A DNA stretch of 64,000 nt from the NCBI RefSeq assembly GCF_009928445.1, contig NZ_JAABNO010000013.1, positions 62,001 to 126,000 on the forward strand, in the 5' to 3' direction. Shown piece after piece: positions 56,298 to 64,000 of the stretch (within the stretch, counting starts at the first letter, position 1; each line of letters starts with the position of its first letter). The position numbers and the translations under genes are program-made. A model generated the notes under the pieces. The model did no database searches and was not told where the DNA came from. It saw only the letters and a program-made list of their open reading frames with translations. Source of the stretch: Clostridium sp. C8-1-8 (GTDB lineage: Bacteria > Bacillota > Clostridia > Clostridiales > Clostridiaceae).

Positions 56298-57143
56298 CTA
56301 TTTAACCGCTCCAGCCATAACTCCCTTTATTATATGTTTCTGAGAAACTAAGTAAAAAATTACAACTGGTATAACTGTCAAAACTAATCCTGCCATAGCT
56401 AAATTCCACTGAATTGTAAATTCTCCAAAGAAGTAAAATGTTGAAAGTGGTATTGTTCTAAGTTCTGGGTCTCTTAATACTAGTGATGGTAATAAATAAT
56501 CATTCCATATACTAATAACATTTAAAATAGCTACAGTAATTGTAATTGGTTTTAAGGTCGGAAATACTATTCTCCAAAACAATTGAAATTTATTACACCC
56601 ATCTATCATTGCAGCTTCTTCTAATGCACGAGGAACACTCTTAATAAATCCATGATATAGAAAGACTGCAAGACTTGTTCCAAACCCAACATTCATAAAA
56701 ATAAGTCCATAAAAAGTGTTAATCATAGAGAAGCCAAGTGAAGGTATTTCCCATTTACTCATATACTGCATCAGAGGGATCATAACTGATTGAAACGGTA
56801 TAAGCATGGTTACAACTAGCATTAAAAGTATTATATTTGCAATTTTTGACTTACTACGAACTAGGGCCCATGCTGTCATAGAAGAAAATACTATAATTAA
56901 AACAGTACTTATTACTGTTACAATTATAGAATTAGTTAAAGCATGAAGAAAATTCATTTTATCTATTGCTTGTAGATAATATGAAAAATCAAAAGCTTTA
57001 GGTAATCCAAGTGTATCAGTAAATATCTGTTCTCTTCCTTTAAATGAATTTACTAACATGATATATATAGGAAATAAAGTCATTATTGCTACAATGATTG
57101 CAAGGATAAAAAAGATTTTATATGCTTTCGACTTTGACTTCAT
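56298..57143 (-). CDS. Carbohydrate ABC transporter permease, MalG-like
   Basis: A 281-residue CUT1-family inner-membrane permease with six helices. The EAA loop is visible as RALEEAAMIDGCNKFQLFWRIVFPTLKP near residue 173. The C-terminal PVVIFYLVSQKHIIKGVMAGAVK is typical of MalG-like proteins. It overlaps the stop of the MalF-like gene; the ATG at 57143 is chosen (GAGG ten bases upstream), with a GTG one codon earlier as the alternative. The operon has no ATPase gene, so a shared MsmX-type ATPase encoded elsewhere is expected. Confidence 0.92.
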   Translation of the reverse strand: MKSKSKAYKIFFILAIIVAIMTLFPIYIMLVNSFKGREQIFTDTLGLPKAFDFSYYLQAIDKMNFLHALTNSIIVTVISTVLIIVFSSMTAWALVRSKSKIANIILLMLVVTMLIPFQSVMIPLMQYMSKWEIPSLGFSMINTFYGLIFMNVGFGTSLAVFLYHGFIKSVPRALEEAAMIDGCNKFQLFWRIVFPTLKPITITVAILNVISIWNDYLLPSLVLRDPELRTIPLSTFYFFGEFTIQWNLAMAGLVLTVIPVVIFYLVSQKHIIKGVMAGAVK

Positions 57144-58021
57144 CACATTTCAACCTCTTTCTTTTTAGTAATGGAAATTTGTATTATAGTAATTATCATA
57201 ATAACTAAGAAAAACATTATAGATTTAGCTTGTGCCTCAGCATATTTGTTATATCCAAAGGCTGTTGAAAATATATTCATACTAATAAGCTCCGTTGATC
57301 CAAAAGGGCCACCGTTGGTTAAAGACAGATTCGTATCGTATTGCTTAAAGGAATTTGCTAGAGTAACAAACAAGCTTACTGTAAAAGCAGGGGCTATAAG
57401 TGGTACAGTTACTTTTCTAAATTTAGTCCATGCACTTGCTCCATCAATGTCTGCTGCTTCCAAGACTTCATCTGATATACTTTCAATGGAAGCAATATAT
57501 ATTATCATCACATACCCAGCCATTTGCCACACACCTACTATAACCAATGCCCAAAAGGCAGCAGTAGGATTGTCTAGCCAATTGAAAAATATCTTTGAAG
57601 TATGCGTCATTTGCCCTAAGCTCTCAAATAGCTTTGTAAATATAAACTTCCATATAAAACCAAGTATTAACCCACCAATTAAATTCGGTAAGAAATATAC
57701 AGCCCTAAATACATTTTTAAACTTAACCTTTGATGTTACAAGCATTGCAAGTGAAAGTCCAACAATATTAACTAAAATGGTCATAGCAATAACATATTTT
57801 GTTGTTAATAAAAAAGAGGTAGCGAATTTTCCATCTTGAAAAGCTGAAATATAATTTTTTATTCCTACAAAACTAGCCCCTGTAAAAGCAAATCCATCCC
57901 AATTAGTAAATGAATATATGACTCCCATTATGAACGGGATAATGACAACATTCACAAATATAAACAAAGATGGAATAACAAATAAGGCCGTAGTTATTTT
58001 ATTTTTATACTTTTTATTCAT
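57143..58021 (-). CDS. Carbohydrate ABC transporter permease, MalF-like
   Basis: A 292-residue CUT1 permease with six membrane helices. Visible features are an N-terminal ALFVIPSLFIFVNVVIIPFIMGV helix, YFLPNLIGGLILGFIWKFIF, the EAA loop SDEVLEAADIDGASAWTKFRKVTVPLIAP near residue 190, and TNGGPFGSTELISMNIFSTAFG, which is characteristic of the family. It lies between the binding-protein gene (102 bp upstream, with a hairpin between) and the MalG-like gene. The substrate is inferred only as an oligosaccharide. Confidence 0.92.
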   Translation of the reverse strand: MNKKYKNKITTALFVIPSLFIFVNVVIIPFIMGVIYSFTNWDGFAFTGASFVGIKNYISAFQDGKFATSFLLTTKYVIAMTILVNIVGLSLAMLVTSKVKFKNVFRAVYFLPNLIGGLILGFIWKFIFTKLFESLGQMTHTSKIFFNWLDNPTAAFWALVIVGVWQMAGYVMIIYIASIESISDEVLEAADIDGASAWTKFRKVTVPLIAPAFTVSLFVTLANSFKQYDTNLSLTNGGPFGSTELISMNIFSTAFGYNKYAEAQAKSIMFFLVIMIITIIQISITKKKEVEM

Positions 58022-58080
58022 TATTTTCGCTCCATTTCTAACCTTATTTCTATTTTCTACACCTTAACTAATCTTTATAT

Positions 58081-58112
58081 ACCTTAAAAGCCTCAAGTGA
58101 GGCTTTTAAGGT
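58081..58112 (-). terminator. Intra-operon hairpin after the binding-protein gene
   Basis: ACCTTAAAAGCCTC (58081-58094) and GAGGCTTTTAAGGT (58099-58112) form a perfect 14-bp stem with a 4-base loop, 12 bp past the stop. There is no T-tract, so it is more likely a 3' mRNA stabiliser or partial terminator that raises binding protein over permeases. Confidence 0.6.
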
Positions 58113-58123
58113 TACATCAAATA

Positions 58124-59391
58124 CTATTTTTTAGCCGCGTTTACCCAAACCTTTTGTATTTCATCTAGTAATTGGTCTGAATTAGCTTGACCAGCATAGA
58201 ATTTTTCCATAGCACTTGTACAATCCTTATCAACACCTGCAGGGAATAGGTTAAATGTCCATGGAACTGTTTTTCCTGCATCTGAATACTTAGAAACCTC
58301 TTTTGAAAGAACACTTAATTTACTTGTATCAAAACCATTGTATGCTGGAATAACTTTAAATTTATCGGTTACAATCTTCTGTCCATCTTTAGTAGTTAAT
58401 AACCAATCTAAGAACTTGATAGCACCAGCTTGTTGTTCTTTTGTAGACGCATTATTTACATGGAAGAAGTTTGTATTACCCACTGCAAGGGAAGTATTAC
58501 CATTTGCAGGCATTGCAATCATACCATAATCAAAACTTACCTTATATTGATCAATAATTGATTGAGCCCAGTTACCTTGATGAATCATAGCATATTTACC
58601 TTGTGCAAAGCCTGCAACTTGATCATCATAAGTATCCTTAGCCAAATTTGTATATGGTTCTAACTTTTGTAAGTCCTCAGCATATTTCTTAACTTCCGGT
58701 ACATCCTTTAAATTTAATTGTCCACTAACAACCTTAGGTATAATTTCTTTATAGTTGCTCATAGTTGCAAATGGCCAGTTAAATGGATGCATAAATTGGA
58801 AGTAAGTCTCTTTTGCAAAAGCAAGAGGCTTATTTACTCCCTTAACTTTTGAGAGTTTTTCACAAGCTGAAATTAAATCATCCATACTTTTGATACTTTC
58901 AGCATCTATTCCTGCATCTTTAAACATTTGCTTGTTATACACAAGTCCAATTCCTTCAACCGCTAATGGTAGTCCATATAATTTGCCATCCTTCATAGTA
59001 TCTTCAGCCTGTCCTTTAGCAATATTCTTAGCTGCAGCTGCTGAATCCATAGGCGCCATGTACTTGAAGAATTTTTCAAATTCACTTCCACTGTTGCACG
59101 TGAATATCGTAGGCGCCTTAGCAGGACTTGATGCAAATTGTGATTGTAATGTAGTAACCAAATTATCTCCTGCTGCTCCTAATACCTTTACTTCCACATC
59201 ACTTTGAGAAGAATTAAACTGTTTAGCTGCATTTTCAAGTTCAGGTTGAATTTCAACCTTATTTTGAATCAATGTAACTTCTGTTTTTCCTGACTTTGAA
59301 CTTGATCCTCCACCATTAGAGCCACATCCTACCATAGTTGTTAATGCCACTGCCATAACACAGATAACGCTTAATATTTTTTTGTTTTCAT
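58124..59391 (-). CDS. Sugar-binding lipoprotein, signal peptide out of frame
   Basis: Extracytoplasmic solute-binding protein (family 1, MalE-like) of a CUT1 importer, with VEIQPELENAAKQFNSSQSDVEVKVLGAAGDNLVTTLQSQF near the start, NPVNKPLAF-like hinge regions, and FAQGKYAMIHQGNWAQSIID near the middle. The lipobox is in TTMVGCG. The RBS (AGGGGGAAG) and the only good ATG (59391) read MKTKKY then stop at codon 7; the mature frame joins at an A7 run (59377-59383). One extra A would give MKTKKILSVICVMAVALTTMVGC, a perfect lipoprotein signal. The longest in-frame ATG alone is 59356, which leaves too short a signal peptide. Confidence 0.85.
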
Positions 59392-59462
59392 ACTACTTCC
59401 CCCTATTTTTAATTCTCAAAATATTATTTTTTTAATATAAATATTTATTATTATCTTTTTTT

Positions 59463-59491
59463 AAGGTATAAACTTTATTAAACGTTTACAA
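59463..59491 (-). promoter_or_regulatory. Putative promoter of the sugar operon
   Basis: TTGTAA (59486-59491), 17-bp spacer, TACCTT (59463-59468) on the minus strand. The -35 overlaps the cre-like site. Confidence 0.45.
59477..59490. promoter_or_regulatory. cre-like operator (CcpA/LacI type)
   Basis: ATTAAACGTTTACA matches the cre consensus TGWAANCGNTNWCA at 12 of 14 positions and contains the palindrome TAAACGTTTA. It overlaps the -35 of the sugar operon, so carbon catabolite repression is plausible. Confidence 0.6.
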
Positions 59492-59647
59492 GAATAACAT
59501 AAATACATTTCACTAATTAAATTTTCTTAGTTAATGATAATAAAATTATAAGTTATTTAATTAGGTGGACTATAATACTAAATTACATAAAACAAGCACT
59601 TCTCTACATTTGCAGCACCGCTGTATTTAAATTAATTAATGCTTACA

Positions 59648-59676
59648 TTGACATTGTATCCAAAAAATCCTATAAT
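59648..59676 (+). promoter_or_regulatory. Consensus sigma-A promoter of the AraC-type regulator
   Basis: TTGACA (59648-59653), 17-bp spacer, TATAAT (59671-59676): an exact consensus. The gene starts 62 bp downstream. Confidence 0.85.
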
Positions 59677-59738
59677 TTTTATACAATATTAATAACTTTT
59701 GCACTTTTTTAAGATTACTTTTTGAGGTGATATAAAGA

Positions 59739-60470
59739 ATGAAAAGTATTTATAAAAAAATCGAGGATACTATGGCTAAAAATAGATATGCCTCATATAT
59801 CCATCCACCTTACGAACTTGAATCTAAATTAGTACAATGTATTCAGCAGTTGGATGGCGAAACTGCTATCTATATTCTACAAAAAATTAATTCACTTGAA
59901 AGAGCTCAGTTATCTAAACAGCCATTAACCTCTCTTAAGTATTCCATTGTAGGTTCTTGCGCAATCTTTACTAGGGCTGCGATAGAAGTTGGTTTGGACA
60001 CTGAGACAGCATTTATATTAAGCGATTATTATATAAATTTAATAGATGAAACTTCCAATGTTAACGCACTACAGGAACTGGAATATTCTATGTTGAATGA
60101 TTTTATTAATGTTTCCAAAAGATACAAGCAGTATTTTTATAACCCACTTATAAATAGAGTAATAGAATATATAAAAAAGAATATAGAAAATCCTTTATCT
60201 CTTCAAGAGATATCAACTTTTGCAAAGGTACATCCTAATTACCTTTCTGCTGCTTTTAAAAAAGAAGTTGGCAAGACTTTATCGGGGTATATTAGTGAGG
60301 TTAAGATAGCAGCTATAAAACTTTATCTCAATAACACTGACTTGTCTGTGACTGAAATCAGTCATATTTTTAACTTTAATCATATAACATACTTTTCACG
60401 TTTCTTTAAGAAACATATAGGGCTTACTCCAATGGAATATAGAAAACAAATCTTAACTGCAACAGTTTAA
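59739..60470 (+). CDS. AraC-family transcriptional regulator of the sugar operon
   Basis: A 243-residue protein with a C-terminal AraC/XylS double helix-turn-helix (about residues 140-240): NPLSLQEISTFAKVHPNYLSAAFKKEVGKTLSGY and LSVTEISHIFNFNHITYFSRFFKKHIGLTPMEYR. The N-terminal 135 residues form no AraC cupin that I can see; they look helical (QLDGETAIYILQKINSLERAQ) and may sense a ligand or act with a sensor. It is divergent from the transporter operon, so that operon is the likely target. The promoter is consensus; a GAGGTG site precedes the ATG. Confidence 0.9.
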   Translation: MKSIYKKIEDTMAKNRYASYIHPPYELESKLVQCIQQLDGETAIYILQKINSLERAQLSKQPLTSLKYSIVGSCAIFTRAAIEVGLDTETAFILSDYYINLIDETSNVNALQELEYSMLNDFINVSKRYKQYFYNPLINRVIEYIKKNIENPLSLQEISTFAKVHPNYLSAAFKKEVGKTLSGYISEVKIAAIKLYLNNTDLSVTEISHIFNFNHITYFSRFFKKHIGLTPMEYRKQILTATV

Positions 60471-60539
60471 TACTCCATAAATAAATTCTCCTATGAAAAC
60501 CAAAGATAAAATTCAGATATAACATTCATAAAGTAGTTA

Positions 60540-60596
60540 TTATAAAAACAGGGGCTGTAGCATCAACGTTTTCTACACGCTAATGCAACAGCCCCT
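60540..60596 (-). terminator. Terminator of mazEF
   Basis: AGGGGCTGT...GCAT pairs with ATGC...ACAGCCCCT around a 16-base loop, with TTTTTATAAT following on the minus strand. It ends 8 bp past the mazF stop. Confidence 0.7.
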
Positions 60597-60604
60597 CCAA
60601 ATAT

Positions 60605-60958
60605 CTAATCTAATGATAAACTTATTAGTAAAGCTCTATTAACCTTTTTCATATCATCATCAGTCATATGACCAATTTTCTCTTTTAATCTTTTTTTATC
60701 TAAAGTACGTACCTGCTCTAACAATACAACCGAATCCCTATTAAGACCATACTCTTCTGAAGATATCTCAACATGAGTAGGAAGCTTAGCTTTATTTATT
60801 TGAGATGTTATAGCAGCAACAATTACAGTTGGACTATACTTATTGCCTATATCATTTTGTACAATTATCACAGGTCTTATGCCACCTTGTTCTGAACCTA
60901 TTACAGGACTTAGATCTGCATAAAATATATCTCCTCTTTTTACATTTGTCCCCGTCAT
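60605..60958 (-). CDS. mazF: MazF/PemK-type endoribonuclease toxin
   Basis: A 117-residue type II toxin that cuts mRNA at short sequence sites, related to Bacillus EndoA (NdoA). It shows [46 protein letters not shown] (residues 6-50), with the catalytic Arg in GGIRP, a conserved Thr in VAAITSQ, and [17 protein letters not shown] near residue 86. These are the residues expected for activity, so it looks functional. The start at 60958 is chosen because GGAG lies 12 bases upstream; an earlier in-frame ATG overlaps the mazE end. Confidence 0.92.
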   Translation of the reverse strand: MTGTNVKRGDIFYADLSPVIGSEQGGIRPVIIVQNDIGNKYSPTVIVAAITSQINKAKLPTHVEISSEEYGLNRDSVVLLEQVRTLDKKRLKEKIGHMTDDDMKKVNRALLISLSLD

Positions 60959-60966
60959 TACATATA

Positions 60967-61206
60967 TCACACTCCGAATAGCCATGTCTCATATTCAATA
61001 GTATTTTTAAGTTCTGATGAAACACCAAATTCAGCAAGTTCAGAATTTATACTTGCCATTTCTTCATAACCTTTTTTCATCAACAAATAAAATTTTGATT
61101 CTTCATCGTCCTCATTATATGATATTAAATTTGCATCATTTAATTGACTATAAATTTCATATTTTTTTTTCAATGCATTATTTCCCTTATTCTTTGAATA
61201 TGACAT
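60967..61206 (-). CDS. mazE: MazE-like antitoxin lacking a recognisable DNA-binding half
   Basis: A 79-residue protein directly before mazF. Its middle, [21 protein letters not shown] (residues about 42-62), matches the toxin-binding C-terminal block of Bacillus EndoAI and clostridial MazE (RGYMEMAKIN-type). The N-terminal 35 residues ([20 protein letters not shown]...) do not show the beta-strand and helices of the usual ribbon-helix-helix DNA-binding domain, and no other frame upstream provides one. It therefore looks like an antitoxin that keeps toxin binding but may not autoregulate. A GAGGAG site precedes the ATG; a consensus promoter lies 52 bp upstream. Confidence 0.75.
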   Translation of the reverse strand: MSYSKNKGNNALKKKYEIYSQLNDANLISYNEDDEESKFYLLMKKGYEEMASINSELAEFGVSSELKNTIEYETWLFGV

Positions 61207-61257
61207 GATTCTCCCATCTCCTCAGAGTTATAAAAAGAATGATATATGTATAAGTAA

Positions 61258-61285
61258 ATTATAGCAAATTATGTCACAATGTCAA
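61258..61285 (-). promoter_or_regulatory. Consensus promoter of mazEF
   Basis: TTGACA (61280-61285), 16-bp spacer, TATAAT (61258-61263) on the minus strand. It implies that mazEF is transcribed independently of the genes upstream. Confidence 0.8.
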
Positions 61286-61591
61286 AGAATTTTCATCTTT
61301 CAGTATTCTATTTTTACTTTTTTTTACATTTATTTTTAAATTTATTTATTTAAATGTAAGATTAATCAAAAGTTTTTTATCAACTTTAGTGATAGTATTA
61401 TAAGACCTTTATTCCAATTCCATATTCTATGTACATACTCTCGGAAATCTCCCCATACAGTTGAAAATATATATTTACAAACATTAACCCTATGCTCAAT
61501 CTCCTTAAGTATTATAATTCTTATGTTTTTCTTCATCATAACTTTTCTTGATAAAACAGCAAAAGTTTATTTTATATTTATATGTCAAATA
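61286..61591. other. Gap between the GerS-like gene and the mazEF promoter
   Basis: No recognisable gene. Clostridial mazEF usually follows alr (alanine racemase), and no alr sequence or remnant can be read here. A 57-codon minus frame (61366-61539, starting MMKKNIRIIIL) has no good ribosome binding site and no recognisable family, so I do not call it a gene. Confidence 0.45.
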
Positions 61592-62206
61592 CTATATTTC
61601 AAACAGCTTTTTATCAACGTTCTTCAGTTTCTTAAAATTACTATAAACTATTTTCCCACGCTCACTTCCTTTCTTATCATATATTATCAACTCTTTAGGC
61701 ACTCTATTTTCACTATCTATTATCAATAACTGTTTGTCCATATTTTCATTGCCATTCAGCATGGAAAACTCAACCATCAAATACCTTATGCCATTAATAT
61801 CCTTATAATAGTATTTAATCTCATTATCTAGTACGATATATTTTCTAATCTCATCCATAAACGCTAACTTATAAAACTGATCAGAATCCTTGTCCATTTC
61901 GTATTGTCTGTTTGAGTTTATATCTTTTATATAGATTTTGTTTTCTTTATAAAGATTTATCCTTCCATCTTTAAACTCTATCTTTGTCCCTTGTGTTTTG
62001 TCATACCACTGAGTAGTATCATACTTCACTTCACCTCTTGAACTTATAGCCGTATAAGAGACGTCTGTAGTGTATGCACCTATTTCTTTAATCTCATCTA
62101 GAATTTCCTCTGGTGTAATATTAAAAAACCTTTGATAAGCAGCAAATATTGATACTGCTGCTATTATTAAGAATAATAATATTAATAATAGTCTATTTTT
62201 TTTCAT
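61592..62206 (-). CDS. GerS-like membrane-anchored protein
   Basis: A 204-residue protein with one N-terminal membrane helix (about residues 5-23) and a beta-rich extracellular part (TTDVSYTAISSRGEVKYDTTQWYDKTQGTKIEFKDG; IDSENRVPKELIIYDKKGSERGKIVYSNFKKL) resembling LolA-like or GerS-like proteins. In C. difficile the lipoprotein GerS is needed for cortex modification during sporulation and is encoded before alr2. Here no lipobox cysteine is present; the helix would be an uncleaved anchor. It lies between the NAD(P)HX repair gene and mazEF with an AGGAGG site. The assignment is by pattern and context. Confidence 0.6.
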   Translation of the reverse strand: MKKNRLLLILLFLIIAAVSIFAAYQRFFNITPEEILDEIKEIGAYTTDVSYTAISSRGEVKYDTTQWYDKTQGTKIEFKDGRINLYKENKIYIKDINSNRQYEMDKDSDQFYKLAFMDEIRKYIVLDNEIKYYYKDINGIRYLMVEFSMLNGNENMDKQLLIIDSENRVPKELIIYDKKGSERGKIVYSNFKKLKNVDKKLFEI

Positions 62207-62264
62207 AAATCCTCCTACATTATGACTACATTAATACTATTATTAAAGAAGGAGTGATTTTATT

Positions 62265-63767
62265 CTATTTTAGCTGTATTTCTTTTATTATTGACGATAT
62301 ATTGTCCATGATATGACTAGCATTAACGCAATACATGGACTCTGATAATGAATTTCCTATATAACCGTGTATATAAGCACTTATTGCTGCTGCTTCAAGC
62401 ATAGAAACTCCTTGTGCTATAAAGCTTGCTATAATACCAGTTAAGCAATCACCCATTCCACCTGAAGCCATGGAACTATTTCCAGTGGGATTTACATAAG
62501 TTTTATTTCCATCTGTTATTATTGTATTGTACCCCTTTAATAATACCACCACTTTGTATTTAATGGCAAATTCTCTTGATACTTCCAGTCTATTTTCCTT
62601 TATATATTCCCTTGAATATCCTGTCAAGGTAGCCATTTCTCCTATATGTGGTGTGATTACAACTGGAAGATTATTATTTATCAGCAATTCTTTTTGATCC
62701 TTCAAAACATTTATACCATCTGCATCTATAACTAGTGGACATGTAGACCTATTTAATACTTTTTTCAATAAATCTAGGGTTAATTTTGTATCTCCCATTC
62801 CTGGTCCTATTGCTATACAATCACTTCTATCAATAAGTCTAAATAAATCTTCTTCATCCTCATAGCTGGAAGTCATAGCTTCTGTAAGCTTTGTTGATAA
62901 TATCTTTTGCAAATCTGGTGAAGTACATAAAGTAGCCAATCCTACTCCACTTCTAACTGCACTATTAACAGTAATATATGCAGCACCAGAAAAACCTGAA
63001 GATCCTGCCAAAACTAACACTTTGCCGTAATCCCCTTTATATCCATACTTATTTCTATTTGGTATGTACTTCTTCACCATTTCCTCTGTAATCATGAAAA
63101 TATTATCGTTATATTGATCCATTATATCATCTGTTATTCCGATGTTCTCTATAATTATATGGCCAGTATATTTGCTAGTCCCCCAAGTTAAAAAACCTTT
63201 TTTAAAAAATTGAAAGGTTATAGTCTTATCAGCCTCAATGCAGTTACCAAGGACCTTTCCAGTATTACAATCCATGCCTGATGGAGTATCAATAGAAACT
63301 ATATAATTACTATTCTCGTTTATAACAGAGATTACATCTATATAAAACTCTGACAAATTTCGGCTTAAACCGGTTCCAAATATAGCATCTATTGTTGCAT
63401 CGCTATTTAGTAAAGATTCTCTAAGTTGAGAGCAGTCCTCAATGTTATTTAAGCCATATACTTTTATGCCTAAATTCTTAAGTATACTATAATTCATAGA
63501 ACAATCATCAGATAATTTACCATTTAAATCAATTAAAAATACATCAATGCTCTTACCTAAAGCCTTAAGATGCCTAGCTAAAGCTAATCCATCTCCTCCA
63601 TTATTTCCATTACCGCAAACAATTACAAAATTCTTATGAATTTTTAAATCTAAATTGCTTAAAACTTTTAAAGCTGCATTTTCCATCAGAACAATACTAG
63701 GTATGCCTATCTTCTCTATACAGTATTGATCTATCTTTCTAATATTTTCAGAGGATCCTATTCTCAT
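62265..63767 (-). CDS. nnr: Bifunctional NAD(P)H-hydrate repair enzyme (epimerase plus dehydratase)
   Basis: Repairs hydrated NADH/NADPH. At 500 residues it has both domains: an N-terminal YjeF_N epimerase (about residues 1-210; VCGNGNNGGDGLALARHLKALGK near 50, DAIFGTGLSR near 128) and a C-terminal ADP-dependent dehydratase of the ribokinase-like fold (about 220-500; KVLVLAGSSGFSGAAYI near 250, CIAIGPGMGDT near 318, and SMASGGMGDCLTGIIASFIAQG near 430 with the catalytic Asp). The start at 63767 follows GGAGGGAG, overlapping the acpS stop by a few bases. The pair acpS-nnr is conserved in Firmicutes. Confidence 0.93.
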   Translation of the reverse strand: MRIGSSENIRKIDQYCIEKIGIPSIVLMENAALKVLSNLDLKIHKNFVIVCGNGNNGGDGLALARHLKALGKSIDVFLIDLNGKLSDDCSMNYSILKNLGIKVYGLNNIEDCSQLRESLLNSDATIDAIFGTGLSRNLSEFYIDVISVINENSNYIVSIDTPSGMDCNTGKVLGNCIEADKTITFQFFKKGFLTWGTSKYTGHIIIENIGITDDIMDQYNDNIFMITEEMVKKYIPNRNKYGYKGDYGKVLVLAGSSGFSGAAYITVNSAVRSGVGLATLCTSPDLQKILSTKLTEAMTSSYEDEEDLFRLIDRSDCIAIGPGMGDTKLTLDLLKKVLNRSTCPLVIDADGINVLKDQKELLINNNLPVVITPHIGEMATLTGYSREYIKENRLEVSREFAIKYKVVVLLKGYNTIITDGNKTYVNPTGNSSMASGGMGDCLTGIIASFIAQGVSMLEAAAISAYIHGYIGNSLSESMYCVNASHIMDNISSIIKEIQLK

Positions 63768-63768
63768 T

Positions 63769-64000
63769 TTATTCTCCCTCCAATACAGCAAACGCAATAG
63801 CATCAGTTTTATTATGAGATATGCTTACATGCACTAATTTAACATTCTTCAAGTCAGCTATTATTCTAGCTCTTCCATATAAATTCACTTCTGGTTTTCC
63901 GATTTCATTTCTAAGAATCTCTATGTCTTTTAATTGAAATCCTCTTATTCCAGTTCCTAGTGCTTTACTTATAGCTTCTTTTGCCGCAAAATTACCAGCT
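63769..64000 (-). CDS. acpS: Holo-[acyl-carrier-protein] synthase, 3' part
   Basis: Transfers phosphopantetheine from CoA to acyl carrier protein. Only the C-terminal 76 residues are in the window; the 5' end runs off the right edge. The visible part begins [20 protein letters not shown], which contains the conserved metal-binding FAAKEA motif, followed by [14 protein letters not shown] and the C-terminal [15 protein letters not shown]. The stop TAA at 63769-63771 overlaps the start region of nnr, so the two are coupled. Confidence 0.92.
   Translation of the reverse strand, partial: AGNFAAKEAISKALGTGIRGFQLKDIEILRNEIGKPEVNLYGRARIIADLKNVKLVHVSISHNKTDAIAFAVLEGE

Noticed and set aside
57171..57839. 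Long plus-strand frame (222 codons) opposite the MalF-like permease
   Set aside because: Antisense to a strongly conserved permease with an EAA loop; no ribosome binding site.
60852..61037. Overlapping frame between mazE and mazF rich in cysteine and arginine
   Set aside because: Overlaps both genes in another frame; the mazF and mazE frames have conserved motifs and this one has none.
61141..61206. Frameshift at an A9 run hiding an RHH domain in mazE
   Set aside because: The other two frames on both sides of the run hit stops quickly and show no RHH pattern, though resequencing could still change this.
61366..61539. 57-codon minus-strand frame (MMKKNIRIIIL...)
   Set aside because: No good ribosome binding site, no recognisable family, and no resemblance to alr; likely chance in AT-rich DNA.

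Overview
The window is 64 kb of strongly AT-rich DNA from a spore-forming, low-GC Firmicute, most likely a Clostridium sensu stricto. The evidence is a complete gerA-type germination operon, a GerS-like protein, T-box regulation, AGGAGG-type ribosome binding sites, and the order uvrC / PHP / murB ... rapZ-yvcK-whiA ... dnaE, pfkA, pyk. I cannot name the species. Almost all genes lie on the minus strand. The plus strand carries only the truncated surface protein at the left edge, a small membrane protein at 4.1 kb and an AraC-type regulator at 59.7 kb. I saw no tRNA, rRNA, CRISPR array or intact transposase.

Layout. 0-4.5 kb: 3' end of a repeat-rich surface protein, YwbE, an RlmCD-type rRNA methyltransferase, a DUF1540 protein and a small SHOCT-like membrane protein. 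4.8-16.4 kb: glycolysis (pyk, pfkA), dnaE, a GalT-like enzyme and the rapZ-yvcK-whiA operon. 16.8-22.5 kb: an archaeal-type aspartyl-tRNA synthetase behind a leader with two successive T-box/terminator modules, then a gerAA-gerAC-gerAB operon. 22.7-29.6 kb: murB, a PHP phosphoesterase and uvrC, then a class B PBP, FtsW/RodA and an FHA protein. 30.2-38.2 kb: a full histidine operon, hisZ-G-D-C-B-H-A-F-I-E. 38.2-43.9 kb: a possible structured RNA, then uvrA and uvrB, each with a recognisable promoter and a LexA-box-like site. 44.1-48.4 kb: minJ-like, ctp protease, ftsX, ftsE. 48.6-51.7 kb: three tandem YitT paralogues. 51.8-53.6 kb: a split transketolase. 54-60.5 kb: a carbohydrate locus (binding protein, two permeases, GH65 phosphorylase) with a divergent AraC regulator. 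60.6-64 kb: mazF and an atypical mazE, a GerS-like protein, the NAD(P)HX repair enzyme and the 3' end of acpS.

How the parts work together. The his genes convert PRPP and ATP to histidine. The short HisG depends on HisZ, and the cluster is broken once, by a repeat-filled gap between hisB and hisH. FtsE/FtsX, the Ctp protease and the MinJ-like protein form the envelope and division cluster known from Bacillus. The sugar locus should import an oligosaccharide and split an alpha-glucoside by phosphorolysis, but it lacks its own ATPase and phosphoglucomutase here.

Most points worth checking are non-coding: the double T-box leader, the unassigned RNA-like region between uvrA and hisZ, three families of dispersed inverted-repeat elements (one a 132-bp MITE-like element with an apparent 8-bp target duplication), GC-rich tandem repeats that overlap a yitT stop codon, and an A7 tract that puts the sugar-binding-protein signal peptide out of frame.
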